Source: Rheinheimera sp. SA_1 (GTDB lineage: Bacteria; Pseudomonadota; Gammaproteobacteria; Enterobacterales; Alteromonadaceae). From it: a DNA stretch of 64,000 bases. Numbering within the stretch: the first letter of the stretch is position 1; each line of letters opens with the position of its first letter. Positions 16,950-25,945 of the stretch are shown in pieces. Under the pieces are notes generated by a model. The model saw nothing but the letters and a program-made list of their open reading frames with translations, ran no database searches and had not been told where the DNA came from. Where the stretch lies: contig NZ_LXWK01000011.1 of assembly GCF_001669775.1 (NCBI RefSeq), positions 248,001 to 312,000 of the forward strand, read 5' to 3'. Both the position numbers and the translations under genes were made by a program.

Positions 16950-18187
16950 ACTGATTTCCCTGATTTTTCGTCAGTGACAGCCACAGTTTCGTTTTTAAAG
17001 ATCAGCGCAAACAGTACCAGCACTGCACCAGCAAACAACGCCGGGAACAACCAGATTTGCTGCCAATCCTGGCCAGCAGCTGTGGTGTAAGCAGCAGTCA
17101 CCTGACCTGCGACACTAAAGCCAATCAACATGCCGATGCCGTAAGTGGCCAGCGTAATCAAACCCTGCGCAGCGCTTTTATAAGTGCTACCGGCTTTGCT
17201 ATTGGTGTAAATCTGACCGGAGACAAAAAAGAAGTCATAACAAATACCGTGCAGCGCAATACCAACCAGCAGCAGCCACATACCTGAACCGGCATCACCA
17301 TATGCAAACAGCACATAGCGCAGCACCCAGGCGGCCATGCCGAGCAGTAAGGTCACGCGAATGCCAAAACGATTCAGAAATATTGGCAGCGCCAGCATAA
17401 ATAACACTTCCGACACCTGGCCCAAGGTCATCTTGCCGGTGGCGTTTTCAACTCCGACTGCGGTCAGGAAGGGGTTGGCGTTCTGGTAATAAAACGCCAA
17501 TGGAATACAAATCAGCACTGAGGATAAGAAAAACAGCGCGAAGTTACGGTCTTTTAGCATCGCCAACGCATCCAGCCCGAGTAACTGCCCCAACTTTAAT
17601 TCTGAACCTTTGCCGGCAGGCGGCGTGGCTGGCAGCGTGAAGCTATACAGGCCAAGCGCGAATGAAGCGACTGCACACATCAGGAAGGTATTTTTCAGCA
17701 TCCCAGCCGCGATGGCGCTTTGTGCGTCCCAACCAAACAGGTAGCTAATCACCAGACCAGCCGCAATCCAGCCGACGGTGCCCCAAACCCGGATTTGCCC
17801 AAACTCTAATTCCGGTTGTTTTAACTGACCAAAAGAGACTGAATTGACCAGCGCCAGCGTCGGCATATAAGCCAGCATATAACCCAGCACTAGCGGGTAA
17901 AATGTCGTGAAATCAGTAGCCTGGTACATCAGATACATCAGCAACGCCCCCACCAGATGTAACACACCTAATAGACGTTCAGCATTGATATAACGGTCGG
18001 CAATCAAACCGATAATAAAGGGCGCAATAATGGCGCCCCAGGATTGAGTCGAAAACGCCATCCCGGTTTGTGGGCCATCAGCATTGAGATTTTGCGCCAA
18101 AAAAGTACCTAAAGTGACAAACCAGCCCCCCCAGATAAAAAACTGCAAAAACATCATACTGCTGAGGCGTATTTTTATGCTGTCCAT
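16946..18187 (-). CDS. MFS permease of the nucleoside:H+ symporter (NUP) family
   Basis: A 413-residue inner-membrane transporter with twelve expected helices. The N-terminus SSMMFLQFFIWGGWFVTLGT and the segment AFSTQSWGAIIAPFIIGLIADR are characteristic of the Nuc_H_symport family (NupG/XapB relatives), many members of which in sugar-oxidation loci are thought to carry modified sugars rather than nucleosides. It is co-translated with the Tat-exported isomerase downstream. Here it probably imports the processed keto-sugar; the substrate is inferred from context only. Confidence 0.9.
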   Translation of the reverse strand: MDSIKIRLSSMMFLQFFIWGGWFVTLGTFLAQNLNADGPQTGMAFSTQSWGAIIAPFIIGLIADRYINAERLLGVLHLVGALLMYLMYQATDFTTFYPLVLGYMLAYMPTLALVNSVSFGQLKQPELEFGQIRVWGTVGWIAAGLVISYLFGWDAQSAIAAGMLKNTFLMCAVASFALGLYSFTLPATPPAGKGSELKLGQLLGLDALAMLKDRNFALFFLSSVLICIPLAFYYQNANPFLTAVGVENATGKMTLGQVSEVLFMLALPIFLNRFGIRVTLLLGMAAWVLRYVLFAYGDAGSGMWLLLVGIALHGICYDFFFVSGQIYTNSKAGSTYKSAAQGLITLATYGIGMLIGFSVAGQVTAAYTTAAGQDWQQIWLFPALFAGAVLVLFALIFKNETVAVTDEKSGKSV

Positions 18188-18255
18188 CGTCGTCCCCCTG
18201 TTATTTTTTGATAGTTATTTTTAGAATGTTATTCTTTGTTTTTAATAATTTTTTT

Positions 18256-18422
18256 ATGGCGGACTGCCTTCGGCGAGTCGCGCCCTACGGTTTACTCTTT
18301 AAAACAACAATTCAAACGTACATTATTCTCGTAGGGCGCTACTCGCCGCGCCAGCGGCAGTACGCCATCGTCTGATTGCAAATTGGCAACCCACGGCGTA
18401 CTAACCTTCGGGTGAGTACGCC
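18256..18422. repeat. Intergenic inverted-repeat element (REP/MITE-like)
   Basis: ATGGCGGACTGCC...GCGCCCTACGG (18256-18290) is repeated in inverted orientation as CGTAGGGCGCTACTCG...GTACGCCAT (18330-18367), separated by an A/T-rich loop. A third related unit, GGCGTACT...AGTACGCC (18395-18422), forms its own hairpin with an inner CCTTCGG loop. The motif GGCGTACT/AGTACGCC plus GGGCG recurs in all parts. No coding frame. It could act as a transcript stabiliser or terminator within the operon. Confidence 0.8.
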
Positions 18423-18438
18423 CTACAATTTTTTACCT

Positions 18439-19524
18439 TTATTCCAGCCCTAAAATCCGGCGGTTACGCGCTGCATCAGTGGCGGCTCCGGCGAAATCAT
18501 CAAAAGCGCGGGCGGCTTTACTAATTAACTGCGCGCTGATAAATGGTGCACCTTCAGCGGCGCCTTGCGCTGAATCTTTTAAACAACATTCCCATTCCAG
18601 CACTGCCCAGCCGCTAAAACCGTATTGGGTGAATTTGCTGAAAATCGCTTTAAAATCAACCTGACCATCGCCTAATGAGCGAAACCGACCCGGTCTGTCC
18701 TGCCAGTCCTGATAACCGCCATAAACCCCGGCGCGACCGCTTGGGTTAAATTCGGCGTCTTTGACATGGAACATTTTGATCCGTGGATGGTACAAATCGA
18801 TAAAGGCAAGATAATCAAGTTGTTGCAATACGAAATGGCTGGGATCAAACAAAATATTGGCGCGTGGATGTTGCTTCACCGCCTGCAGGAAACGCTCAAA
18901 AGTGGCGCCATCATGCAAATCTTCACCCGGGTGAATTTCGTAACAAACATCAACCCCGGCTTCATCAAAAGCATCGAGGATTGGCAGCCAGCGTTTAGCT
19001 AATTCAGCAAATCCTTGCTCAACCAATCCGGCCGGACGTTGTGGCCATGGGTACACCAAATGCCACAATAAAGCCCCGGAAAAAGTCGCGTGGGCGGTTA
19101 AGCCTAAATTCTGACTGGCTTTGGCCGCAAGTTTCAGCTGTGCCACCGCCCATTCGGTACGTGCAAGAGGTTTGCCACGCAGTGCTTCGGGCGCGAAGTT
19201 ATCAAACAACTCATCATAGGCCGGATGCACTGCTACCAGCTGACCTTGTAAATGGGTTGATAATTCAGTAATTTGCACCCCGGCTTTTGTACAAATTGCC
19301 AGCACTTGCGCCACATAAGCTTCATTGTGTGCTGCCTGCTCTAAATCGAATAAGCTGGCGTCGTTGGTCGGCATCTGCACGCCGCGATAGCCTAAACTGG
19401 CGGCCCACTGCACCATCCGCGTAAGACGGCTCAGTTCATGATCCTGCGGTTTGGCCGGGAACTCGCCCATAAATTGCGCCAGAAAAATCGCCGGTCCTTG
19501 AATGCTGCTGACTGCTGTCGTCAT
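18439..19524 (-). CDS. Xylose-isomerase-fold sugar phosphate isomerase/epimerase
   Basis: A TIM-barrel protein of about 361 residues without a signal peptide, so cytoplasmic. Metal-site candidates are Glu in VCYEIHPGEDLHDG, Asp in NILFDPSHFVLQQLDY, His/Asp in IKMFHVKDAEF and Glu in AVLEWECCLKD. The ATG at 19524 is preceded by GGAG at proper spacing; an upstream GTG has none. It is 33 bases downstream of a Gfo/Idh dehydrogenase and 250 bases before the MFS gene. It probably isomerises or epimerises a keto-sugar released by the periplasmic enzymes. The family is versatile and the exact reaction cannot be read. Confidence 0.88.
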   Translation of the reverse strand: MTTAVSSIQGPAIFLAQFMGEFPAKPQDHELSRLTRMVQWAASLGYRGVQMPTNDASLFDLEQAAHNEAYVAQVLAICTKAGVQITELSTHLQGQLVAVHPAYDELFDNFAPEALRGKPLARTEWAVAQLKLAAKASQNLGLTAHATFSGALLWHLVYPWPQRPAGLVEQGFAELAKRWLPILDAFDEAGVDVCYEIHPGEDLHDGATFERFLQAVKQHPRANILFDPSHFVLQQLDYLAFIDLYHPRIKMFHVKDAEFNPSGRAGVYGGYQDWQDRPGRFRSLGDGQVDFKAIFSKFTQYGFSGWAVLEWECCLKDSAQGAAEGAPFISAQLISKAARAFDDFAGAATDAARNRRILGLE

Positions 19525-19566
19525 GTTGTCCACTCCAGGGCTGTGCCCATACTAAAATTAACGAAT

Positions 19567-20733
19567 TCAGGCTTGCGAAGTATTCGGGATCTGCAGCCAC
19601 TTCGCTTCAGACTGTCCGCTTGAACTAATGGTATCTATAAACGCCATACCGCGAAGACCAGCAGCAATACCGGGCACTCCAGTTGGCGTGCCCCGTTCAC
19701 CACGACGAATTGCCACTGCAAAATCGCTATATAAATTGGCCATCGCTTCCAGATACCCTTCCGGATGACCCGCTGGTAAGCGGCAACGGCGTAACGCTTC
19801 AATACCCAAACCAGGCTGACCTCTGCCGGCACGCAGTACTTTCACCGGAGCGCCGTGTGGCCGTAAAATGATGGTATTTGGCTCCATTTGTTGCCACTCG
19901 AGGCCACCTTTGTCGCCATATAACCGGATCTTCAGCGCGTTTTCTTCACCGGCACAGATTTGACTGGCGATCAGCACGCCGCTAGCCCCACCATTGGTGC
20001 GAAATAACGCCGCGCCGTCATCGTCCAGTCGCCGTCCGCTGACATGGCTTTTTAGCTCAGCGCAGATTTCAGTGATTTGTTGCTGACTGATAAATTCCGC
20101 CAGCCCAAAAGCATGGGTGCCAATGTCGGCCATACAACCGCTATTGCCAGCCTGACTTGGATCGGTACGCCAGCTGGCTTGTTTATTCGAAGCCGCTTCC
20201 AAATCTTCGGTCAGCCAACCTTGCGGATATTCAACAAATATTTTGCGCAAAGTGCCAAGCTCACCACTTTGTACCAACTGCCGTGCTTGCCACACCATTG
20301 GGTAGCCAAGATAGGTATGCGCCAGACCATATAAACGATCGGTATTGGTTAAATCGGCGGCTAAAGCTTGGGTTTCATTGAGGCTGATGCCGGCAGGTTT
20401 TTCACAAAATACGTGAAAACCGGCAGTGATAGCGGCACGGCTAATCGGTACATGCAGTTGATTAGGGGTGACGATGACCAGCATTTCCATGCGCTGATCC
20501 GCAGGCAAGCTGGCTTCTACCTGAAGTAACTGCTGCCAGCTGGAATACAACCGTGAATCGTCGATACCCATTGCATCACCAGTGCTTTGATTATTCGTCG
20601 CATCCCGGCTAAATGCGCCACAGACCAGTTCGTATTGACCATCCAGCGCCGCAGCGTGCCGGTGTACCGCGCCGATAAAGGCGCCTTCACCACCACCAAT
20701 CATACCAAAGCGGATTTTCGCTAATTTCGCCAT
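19567..20733 (-). CDS. Gfo/Idh/MocA family oxidoreductase
   Basis: NAD(P)-dependent dehydrogenase of about 388 residues. Rossmann motif FGMIGGGEGAFIGAVHR, EKP motif HVFCEKPAGISLNE, and MADIGTHAFGLAEF with the catalytic Asp/His. The ATG at 20733 follows GGAGCCCGTTGC; the in-frame upstream codons lack a ribosome-binding site. It is the first gene of the reverse-strand sugar operon, directly behind the operator at 20816. In related loci this type of enzyme reduces 3-keto sugars to the parent sugar inside the cell, which fits here (inference). Confidence 0.9.
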   Translation of the reverse strand: MAKLAKIRFGMIGGGEGAFIGAVHRHAAALDGQYELVCGAFSRDATNNQSTGDAMGIDDSRLYSSWQQLLQVEASLPADQRMEMLVIVTPNQLHVPISRAAITAGFHVFCEKPAGISLNETQALAADLTNTDRLYGLAHTYLGYPMVWQARQLVQSGELGTLRKIFVEYPQGWLTEDLEAASNKQASWRTDPSQAGNSGCMADIGTHAFGLAEFISQQQITEICAELKSHVSGRRLDDDGAALFRTNGGASGVLIASQICAGEENALKIRLYGDKGGLEWQQMEPNTIILRPHGAPVKVLRAGRGQPGLGIEALRRCRLPAGHPEGYLEAMANLYSDFAVAIRRGERGTPTGVPGIAAGLRGMAFIDTISSSGQSEAKWLQIPNTSQA

Positions 20734-20815
20734 GCAACGGGCTCCTGCTGCTAACAGCAATTTAATCGTTTAAGAGAGGGGGCAAAAAAATACCAGCATT
20801 GTTGCCCTTTGCAAA

Positions 20816-20835
20816 AAATGTAACGGATTACATTT
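20816..20835. promoter_or_regulatory. LacI-type operator
   Basis: AAATGTAA-CGGA-TTACATTT is a perfect palindrome with 8-base arms in the divergent region between the Gfo/Idh operon and the lacI-type gene. In reverse orientation it sits immediately before a candidate -35 TTGCAA and -10 TATTTT spaced by 18. It is the best candidate binding site of the adjacent regulator. Confidence 0.7.
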
Positions 20836-21006
20836 ATGGATGTCAACCTAGATTATCGCAAAAACGACCAATATCGGGCAAAAATGCGCCAGAAATGCCC
20901 GCACTTACCGCGGTTCCGATCTGTCATTGCACAGAAAACGCACATTAAGCGCTTTATTATTGTGCAATATCGTAAAAAAACCAGTCACACCGACTAGCAA
21001 TCAGCT

Positions 21007-21047
21007 TTGACTCAGGTATGATTAAGTCAAATGATGATACCGGTTAC
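21007..21047 (+). promoter_or_regulatory. Probable promoter and second operator of the lacI-type gene
   Basis: TTGACT (21007) and AATGAT (21030) are 17 bases apart. TGATACCGGTTACA (21034-21047) partly matches the operator at 20816 (half-site TTACA retained) and would overlap the transcription start, suggesting autoregulation. TTGACT...AGTCAA also forms an inverted repeat here. Confidence 0.45.
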
Positions 21048-21111
21048 ATCTCATCTGCAACTGGACGCATCCCGAATTCAATTTAGCGCAAATTTCACTT
21101 TAGGGACCTGC

Positions 21112-22149
21112 ATGTCGAATATTCGTGCCGTAGCAGAACTTGCCGGAGTGTCGGTCGCGACCGTCTCCCGCGCGCTGCAACAACCGGATTTAGTCTCCGC
21201 CAAAACCAAAGCCAAAGTATTAGCTGCAGTGGAAGAAGTCGGCTACAAGCCAAATTTAATGGCAGTGAAGTTCCGCTCTGGCAAAACGCACAATCTGGTA
21301 GTGTTAGTGCCAACCGTCGCCAACGTGTTTTTTGCCCGGGTAATCAGCGGCATGCAACAGGCTGCGGCGGAAAAGGGCTATTCGCTGCTGCTGGCAAATA
21401 CCCAGGGTGACCAGGACATAGAAGCCAGCTACGCCAAAATGGTGCAAACCTCGCAGGCCGACGGCTTGATCCAGTTACGGGCGCATAATCCGTTTGGCGA
21501 AACACCTGACGACGACAGCATGTTGCCAATGGTCAACGCCTGTGAAGTGCTGGACCAACAACAGTTTCCAACAGTGATGCTGGATAACCGCGCAGCCGCT
21601 CGCAGCATGACCGAACATTTAATCAAGCTTGGCCATCGGCGTATCGCCATGGTCAAAGGCCCGCAGCGCAGTCCGCTGACCCGCGACCGGCTCGCCGGTT
21701 ATCAGGATGCGTTAACCGCAGCCGGCATTGCCTTTGACGAACAGTTGTTATGCCCCGGTAATTTTAGCCTGCAGTCCGGTCATAAAGCTGCAGCAACTTT
21801 ATTGGCATTACCGCAACCACCGACGGCAATTTTCTGCGAAAACGATGAAATGGCGATCGGGGTGGTGCAACGAGTGAAACAAAGTGGCCTGCGAATTCCG
21901 CAAGATGTGTCTGTTGCCGGTTTTGATGATATTTCCTTTGCCGCTTATTGCGATCCGCCGCTGACGACCATCGCCCAGCCTGCCGAAGAATTTGGCAGTA
22001 CTGCCGTCAACTTGCTGATAGATATTCTGCAAGGCCGGCTGAAAAAAGCGCCAAAAGTAATTTTACCTTTTGAATTGGTGTTAAGAGCCAGTACCGGCCC
22101 TGCACCAGCCACCGTCGCGCCATCACTCACAGGAGGTCAAGATGACTGA
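21112..22149 (+). CDS. LacI family transcriptional regulator
   Basis: A 345-residue repressor. The N-terminal helix-turn-helix is NIRAVAELAGVSVATVSRAL, followed by the hinge and the periplasmic-binding-like effector domain (HNLVVLVPTVANVFFARVIS; FCENDEMAIGVVQRVKQSG; GFDDISFAAYCDPPLTTI). ATG 21112 is chosen because it begins directly at the HTH and follows AGGGACCTGC; an upstream in-frame extension overlaps the putative operator. It is divergent from the sugar-oxidation operon and overlaps the next isomerase gene by 8 bases. The effector is probably a sugar of this pathway. Confidence 0.95.
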   Translation: MSNIRAVAELAGVSVATVSRALQQPDLVSAKTKAKVLAAVEEVGYKPNLMAVKFRSGKTHNLVVLVPTVANVFFARVISGMQQAAAEKGYSLLLANTQGDQDIEASYAKMVQTSQADGLIQLRAHNPFGETPDDDSMLPMVNACEVLDQQQFPTVMLDNRAAARSMTEHLIKLGHRRIAMVKGPQRSPLTRDRLAGYQDALTAAGIAFDEQLLCPGNFSLQSGHKAAATLLALPQPPTAIFCENDEMAIGVVQRVKQSGLRIPQDVSVAGFDDISFAAYCDPPLTTIAQPAEEFGSTAVNLLIDILQGRLKKAPKVILPFELVLRASTGPAPATVAPSLTGGQDD

Positions 22150-23122
22150 TCCAAAACGTTCGTCTCTGCACATACGAAAACCCAGCAGCGCATTTTATCC
22201 GGCATCGCAGGCTGGAACCGCCGAAGACATGTTGTTGAGCCGACGAAAATTTTTGGGTTTTGGCGCTGCTGGTTTAGCTGGTGCAGCCTTGTTGTCATCA
22301 CCACTTTTTTCAAATCCGGCTTTCGCGCTGACGGCTGCAAACAACACGGCAGACAAAACTGCTGCAATGGCAGGCCGCGTCGGTAAAACCGGTTTGCAGC
22401 TTTACACAGTGCGCGATTTAATGGCCGAAAATGTCGCCAAAACGCTGAAGATGGTGGCGAAAGTCGGTTATCAGGAGCTGGAATTTGCCGGTTATTTTGA
22501 GCATAAACCCAAAGACTTGCGCGCCATGCTCGATGGTGAAGGCCTAACCGCGCCGTCCTGCCATCTGCCGATTGAAGCTTTTGACAATGGTACAGATGCA
22601 ATTATCGAAGCGGCGCTGACCATGGGCCATCAGTATGTCGTCATCCCCTATCTGACCGAGCAACAACGTGGCACCAGCATTGATACTTATCAAAAACTGG
22701 CAGCACGTTTTAACCAGATTGGCGAGGCGCTGCACAAAGCCGGGCTGAAATTCGCTTACCACAACCATGATTTTGAATTCCAGCTGACCGACAAGCAAGT
22801 GCCGTACGATGTGCTGCTGGCGCAAACTGATCCGCGTTATGTCACGATGGAATTGGATCTGTTCTGGACCATCAAAGCCAAGCGTGATCCACTGGCTTAT
22901 TTTGCTAAACATCCGGGTCGTTTCCCGCTATGGCATGTCAAAGACATGGACAGCACCGGTAATTTTGCCGATGTTGGCAAAGGCATCATTGATTTTAAAG
23001 CTATTTTTGCCAAAGCCGATGTCGCAGGTCTGCAGCACCCATTTATTGAACATGATGCCGCCAAAGATCCTGTTGCCACCATCACCCAAGGATTTACCAC
23101 GCTAAAAAGTTTACGCAGTTAA
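22142..23122 (+). CDS. Tat-exported xylose-isomerase-fold sugar isomerase/epimerase
   Basis: A 326-residue protein with an extended n-region and twin-arginine signal SRRKFLGFGAAGLAGAALL (about residues 33-51), then a TIM barrel. Metal-site candidates are FAYHNHDFEF, YVTMELDLFW, LWHVKDMD and HPFIEHDAA. The N-terminal GLQLYTVRDLMAENVAKTL is typical of the exported isomerase branch found with DUF1080 and GMC genes. The start overlaps the lacI-type gene by 8 bases behind AGGAGGTC, so regulator and enzyme are co-translated. This is the third isomerase-fold gene of the locus and the second with an export signal. Confidence 0.9.
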   Translation: MTDPKRSSLHIRKPSSAFYPASQAGTAEDMLLSRRKFLGFGAAGLAGAALLSSPLFSNPAFALTAANNTADKTAAMAGRVGKTGLQLYTVRDLMAENVAKTLKMVAKVGYQELEFAGYFEHKPKDLRAMLDGEGLTAPSCHLPIEAFDNGTDAIIEAALTMGHQYVVIPYLTEQQRGTSIDTYQKLAARFNQIGEALHKAGLKFAYHNHDFEFQLTDKQVPYDVLLAQTDPRYVTMELDLFWTIKAKRDPLAYFAKHPGRFPLWHVKDMDSTGNFADVGKGIIDFKAIFAKADVAGLQHPFIEHDAAKDPVATITQGFTTLKSLRS

Positions 23123-23131
23123 GTCGCCAAC

Positions 23132-23166
23132 AGCTGCGCAGCGATTGCATCAGCAACTGCGCAGCT
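23132..23166 (+). terminator. Inverted repeat after the isomerase gene
   Basis: AGCTGCGCAG and CTGCGCAGCT pair across a 15-base loop just after the stop codon. No T-run follows, so it may be a Rho-assisted or mRNA-stabilising hairpin. Confidence 0.4.
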
Positions 23167-23310
23167 CCACCCTCCCTCTCAAAAAAGAGCCGTACGGTTT
23201 TATATCTGGTTCGAAATTTGCTACAAATCTGCCAGAAGCCAACACATGCTGCCAGCTTTGCCAACCACCACAAGCCGCAGCAAGCGATGAACTGAGCCAC
23301 GGAGCAAATC

Positions 23311-23823
23311 ATGTCTATATCAGCGGTCACCAGCGGTCAATATCACAATATGTTGCAACTTACGGCTCCTGCTGATGAAGCGGCAGAACTGGAGTTTCAG
23401 CGGCAACAAGCTGCCGCTATGGCAAACGCTCAGGCGGCAAATGCAGCGCCTGCAGCCGCAGCAACCTCCAATCAATCGCCCTCTGATCAGTCGACTTCCA
23501 AACAAAATGAAAGTTTTATTAATCAGATGCTGGAACAGCTGATCGCCAAACGCATTGGTTTGGATAAGAAAAAACTCGATGAAATTAAAGCAGAAATTGA
23601 AAAACTTCAGCAACAACGTGATGCCTTAACTGAACAAGGCGAGAGCAATCCCAAAGTCGCTCAGCAACTGCAGCAAATCGATAACAAAATCGACACCCTG
23701 ACCAAAATGATGGAACAGCTAGTCGCCCAGGATCTGGAGCGCCGGACTGAGCAGGATAAACAACAACTACATACTGAAAACGATAAGAACAGCCTGGTGC
23801 AGAAATATCAGCAGTTGGTTTAA
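23311..23823 (+). CDS. Uncharacterised coiled-coil protein
   Basis: A 170-residue hydrophilic protein with no signal or membrane segment. An Ala/Gln-rich N-terminal third (about residues 20-55) leads into a predicted coiled coil (about 80-150; KKKLDEIKAEIEKLQQQRDA, then VAQQLQQIDNKIDTLTKMME). Such proteins resemble structural or FlxA-like small coiled-coil proteins; no function can be assigned. It is a single gene bounded by hairpins on both sides, with about 190 bases of non-coding sequence upstream. Confidence 0.75.
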   Translation: MSISAVTSGQYHNMLQLTAPADEAAELEFQRQQAAAMANAQAANAAPAAAATSNQSPSDQSTSKQNESFINQMLEQLIAKRIGLDKKKLDEIKAEIEKLQQQRDALTEQGESNPKVAQQLQQIDNKIDTLTKMMEQLVAQDLERRTEQDKQQLHTENDKNSLVQKYQQLV

Positions 23824-23845
23824 CTAAAAAAATTGCTCTGCCTGA

Positions 23846-23868
23846 CGCCTGAGTTTTAAACTCAGGCG
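23846..23868 (+). terminator. Hairpin after the coiled-coil gene
   Basis: CGCCTGAG-TTTTAAA-CTCAGGCG is a perfect 8-bp stem 22 bases after the stop. A T-run is absent, so it is a weak terminator candidate. Confidence 0.5.
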
Positions 23869-23905
23869 CTAAGCCGTTGATTTTCGTCCAGCCTGCAGAG
23901 CAACA

Positions 23906-24856
23906 ATGATGACCTCACCATCCAACAACAGCAACCACAACACGCCATCGGCAAACTCTGTGTCAGCAGAGCCAATCCGCATGACTCCCGATGAAAAACA
24001 CGCCGACTGGCCCGGACTGTGGCGGATGGTGCTGGCGATGCTGATGTCCGGCACTATCGGCTTATTTGTGGTGGAAAGTGGCCAGGACAATACCACTGTA
24101 GTGTTTTGGCGTTGTCTGATCGGCGGTAGTGCTTTGCTGGCGTATTTAAGTTGGCGGCGGCAATGGCAAAAACTGAGCCGGATCAATAGCGGTTGGCTGC
24201 TGTTAGGCGGATTGGCGCTGGTCGCCAACTGGTTCTGTTTGTTTGGCGCTTATCATCTGAGTAGCATTTCGATTGCCACGCTGGTGTATCACACCCAACC
24301 ATTTTTTCTATTGTTGATTGTCGCTGTCAGTCAACGCCAGGCGATAGCGCGGACGCAATGGTTGTTGTTATTACTGGCATTTTGCGGTGTGGCGCTGACC
24401 ACCGGTTTGGATATCAGCGGCTCCGGCGAGCAAATCTGGCTGGGTGTTGGTCTGGCTGCGATTGCCGCCGCTTTATATGCAGTGGCCACTTTAACCACCA
24501 GGCAACTAACCGGCGTGCCGCCCGCGCAAATTGCCGGTCTGCAAATGATGCTCGGGGTGTTGATTTTATTACCCTTTCCCAAAGCCATGCTGACGGATCT
24601 CGCGCTGCCACAGCTGGTACCGATTTTAATGCTGGGTTTATTGCACACCGCGTTGATGTACAACTTGATGTATAGCGCCTTCCAACGTTTGCCGGTCAGC
24701 AGCATCGCACTGTTATCGTTTATTTACCCGCTAGTCGCGGTGGTCATTGATCTCTGGTATTACGATATCAAACTACAACCGCTGCAAATTCTCGGCATGG
24801 TGTTGATTTTAGTGGCGATTGGCCTGCATCAACGCTGGCAGCTGCTACGGCGTTGA
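23906..24856 (+). CDS. EamA family (DMT superfamily) transporter
   Basis: A 316-residue inner-membrane protein with ten expected helices in two EamA repeats (about residues 36-165 and 175-310). A hydrophilic Asn/Ser-rich N-terminal tail precedes the first helix. Typical segments are VVFWRCLIGGSALLAYLSW and SSIALLSFIYPLVAVVID. The substrate is probably a metabolite exported from the cell; it cannot be predicted. Its 3' end overlaps the convergent DUF5924 gene by 12 bases. Confidence 0.9.
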   Translation: MMTSPSNNSNHNTPSANSVSAEPIRMTPDEKHADWPGLWRMVLAMLMSGTIGLFVVESGQDNTTVVFWRCLIGGSALLAYLSWRRQWQKLSRINSGWLLLGGLALVANWFCLFGAYHLSSISIATLVYHTQPFFLLLIVAVSQRQAIARTQWLLLLLAFCGVALTTGLDISGSGEQIWLGVGLAAIAAALYAVATLTTRQLTGVPPAQIAGLQMMLGVLILLPFPKAMLTDLALPQLVPILMLGLLHTALMYNLMYSAFQRLPVSSIALLSFIYPLVAVVIDLWYYDIKLQPLQILGMVLILVAIGLHQRWQLLRR

Positions 24857-25945
24857 TGTTAGCGTAGTTGTTGGTGTTACGGGCTGCGTTACCGGCGGTG
24901 TTTCAGTTGGCTTTGCTGCTGGTGTAGCCGCACCTGACGTCACTTTAAAACGACTGCTGCCAATTAACTGCCCCGAATCAGTCACTACCCTGATTTGCCA
25001 ATTGCCAACAGGGTCCGCCGGAAATTGTTGTTTGCGGGTCCAGGCGCGATAACCTTCTTTGCGGCCACCTTGAATATCCAGCGCAATTTGCTCCACTTCG
25101 CCACCGTTATGGATCCACTGATGGTAAATTTGCTCTTTCAGACCGCGCGGCGCCTGCACCGAGGTAAATGCGAATAAACCAAGCTGCTGTAAAGCCGCGA
25201 CATCAATGGTTTCGATACTTGGCCCGGGCGATCGCTGGGTGTAATCCACATGCTGACTTAGCTGAATTTCACTTAAACGCAGCACGGGAGCTGGCACCAG
25301 ACCACGCGCCAGCCAGATGCCGCCCGCCAGCACGCTTAACAACACCGCCAATAGCGGCAAGCGCCAAAACCCGGCGTTAGACAATAACGGCCGCATACTC
25401 GGAATACTCAGCACCACCGCAATAACCAGCGACAATTGCAGACTTTGACTGGTGGTTAAGAAAAACAGCAGTGGCAACACCACCATCAACACCGCAAATA
25501 ACGCAAAACTGTGAAACGCCAGAAACAGCGCCCGGCGTTTTGCCAACACATTGTTGTACACCGGATCAATCACCGCGACTAAAGCGCAGCCCAGCAGCAA
25601 AGCGGTAAATAACGCCTGCGGTTGATCCCAGTGGGTGGCCGCCAGAAAAAATGGCAAGGCAAAAAACAAACTTTCCTGATGCAAAAGCTGTGTGACAAAG
25701 CGGGTTAAATCTTCTGAAACACTAACACCAAAACGACTGAGCAAACCATCACGCAGCCAATGCTCTACCATTAACCAAACCCAGCCGGCTAACATCAACA
25801 CCGCAAAAAACTGCGCGAAATGCTCCCGTTTCTCTACCAACCACAAACTGACTAAGCCAGTGATAAAGCCAAACAGCGCGACCAGGCCAGCGTACTTCTT
25901 AGTCAGCCCAATTAACCAAAAAAACATCGATTGAATACGTTGCAT
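24845..25945 (-). CDS. DUF5924/DUF2914 membrane protein
   Basis: A 366-residue protein with about seven transmembrane helices in the N-terminal half (residues 15-220, DUF5924-like), then a periplasmic C-terminal domain of DUF2914 type (IYHQWIHNGGEVEQIALDI; GYRAWTRKQQF; GNWQIRVVTDSGQLIGSSRF). The tail is Thr/Pro-rich. The function is unknown; the C-terminal domain resembles a small beta-sandwich. It is convergent with, and overlaps, the EamA gene. Confidence 0.8.
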   Translation of the reverse strand: MQRIQSMFFWLIGLTKKYAGLVALFGFITGLVSLWLVEKREHFAQFFAVLMLAGWVWLMVEHWLRDGLLSRFGVSVSEDLTRFVTQLLHQESLFFALPFFLAATHWDQPQALFTALLLGCALVAVIDPVYNNVLAKRRALFLAFHSFALFAVLMVVLPLLFFLTTSQSLQLSLVIAVVLSIPSMRPLLSNAGFWRLPLLAVLLSVLAGGIWLARGLVPAPVLRLSEIQLSQHVDYTQRSPGPSIETIDVAALQQLGLFAFTSVQAPRGLKEQIYHQWIHNGGEVEQIALDIQGGRKEGYRAWTRKQQFPADPVGNWQIRVVTDSGQLIGSSRFKVTSGAATPAAKPTETPPVTQPVTPTTTLTSTP

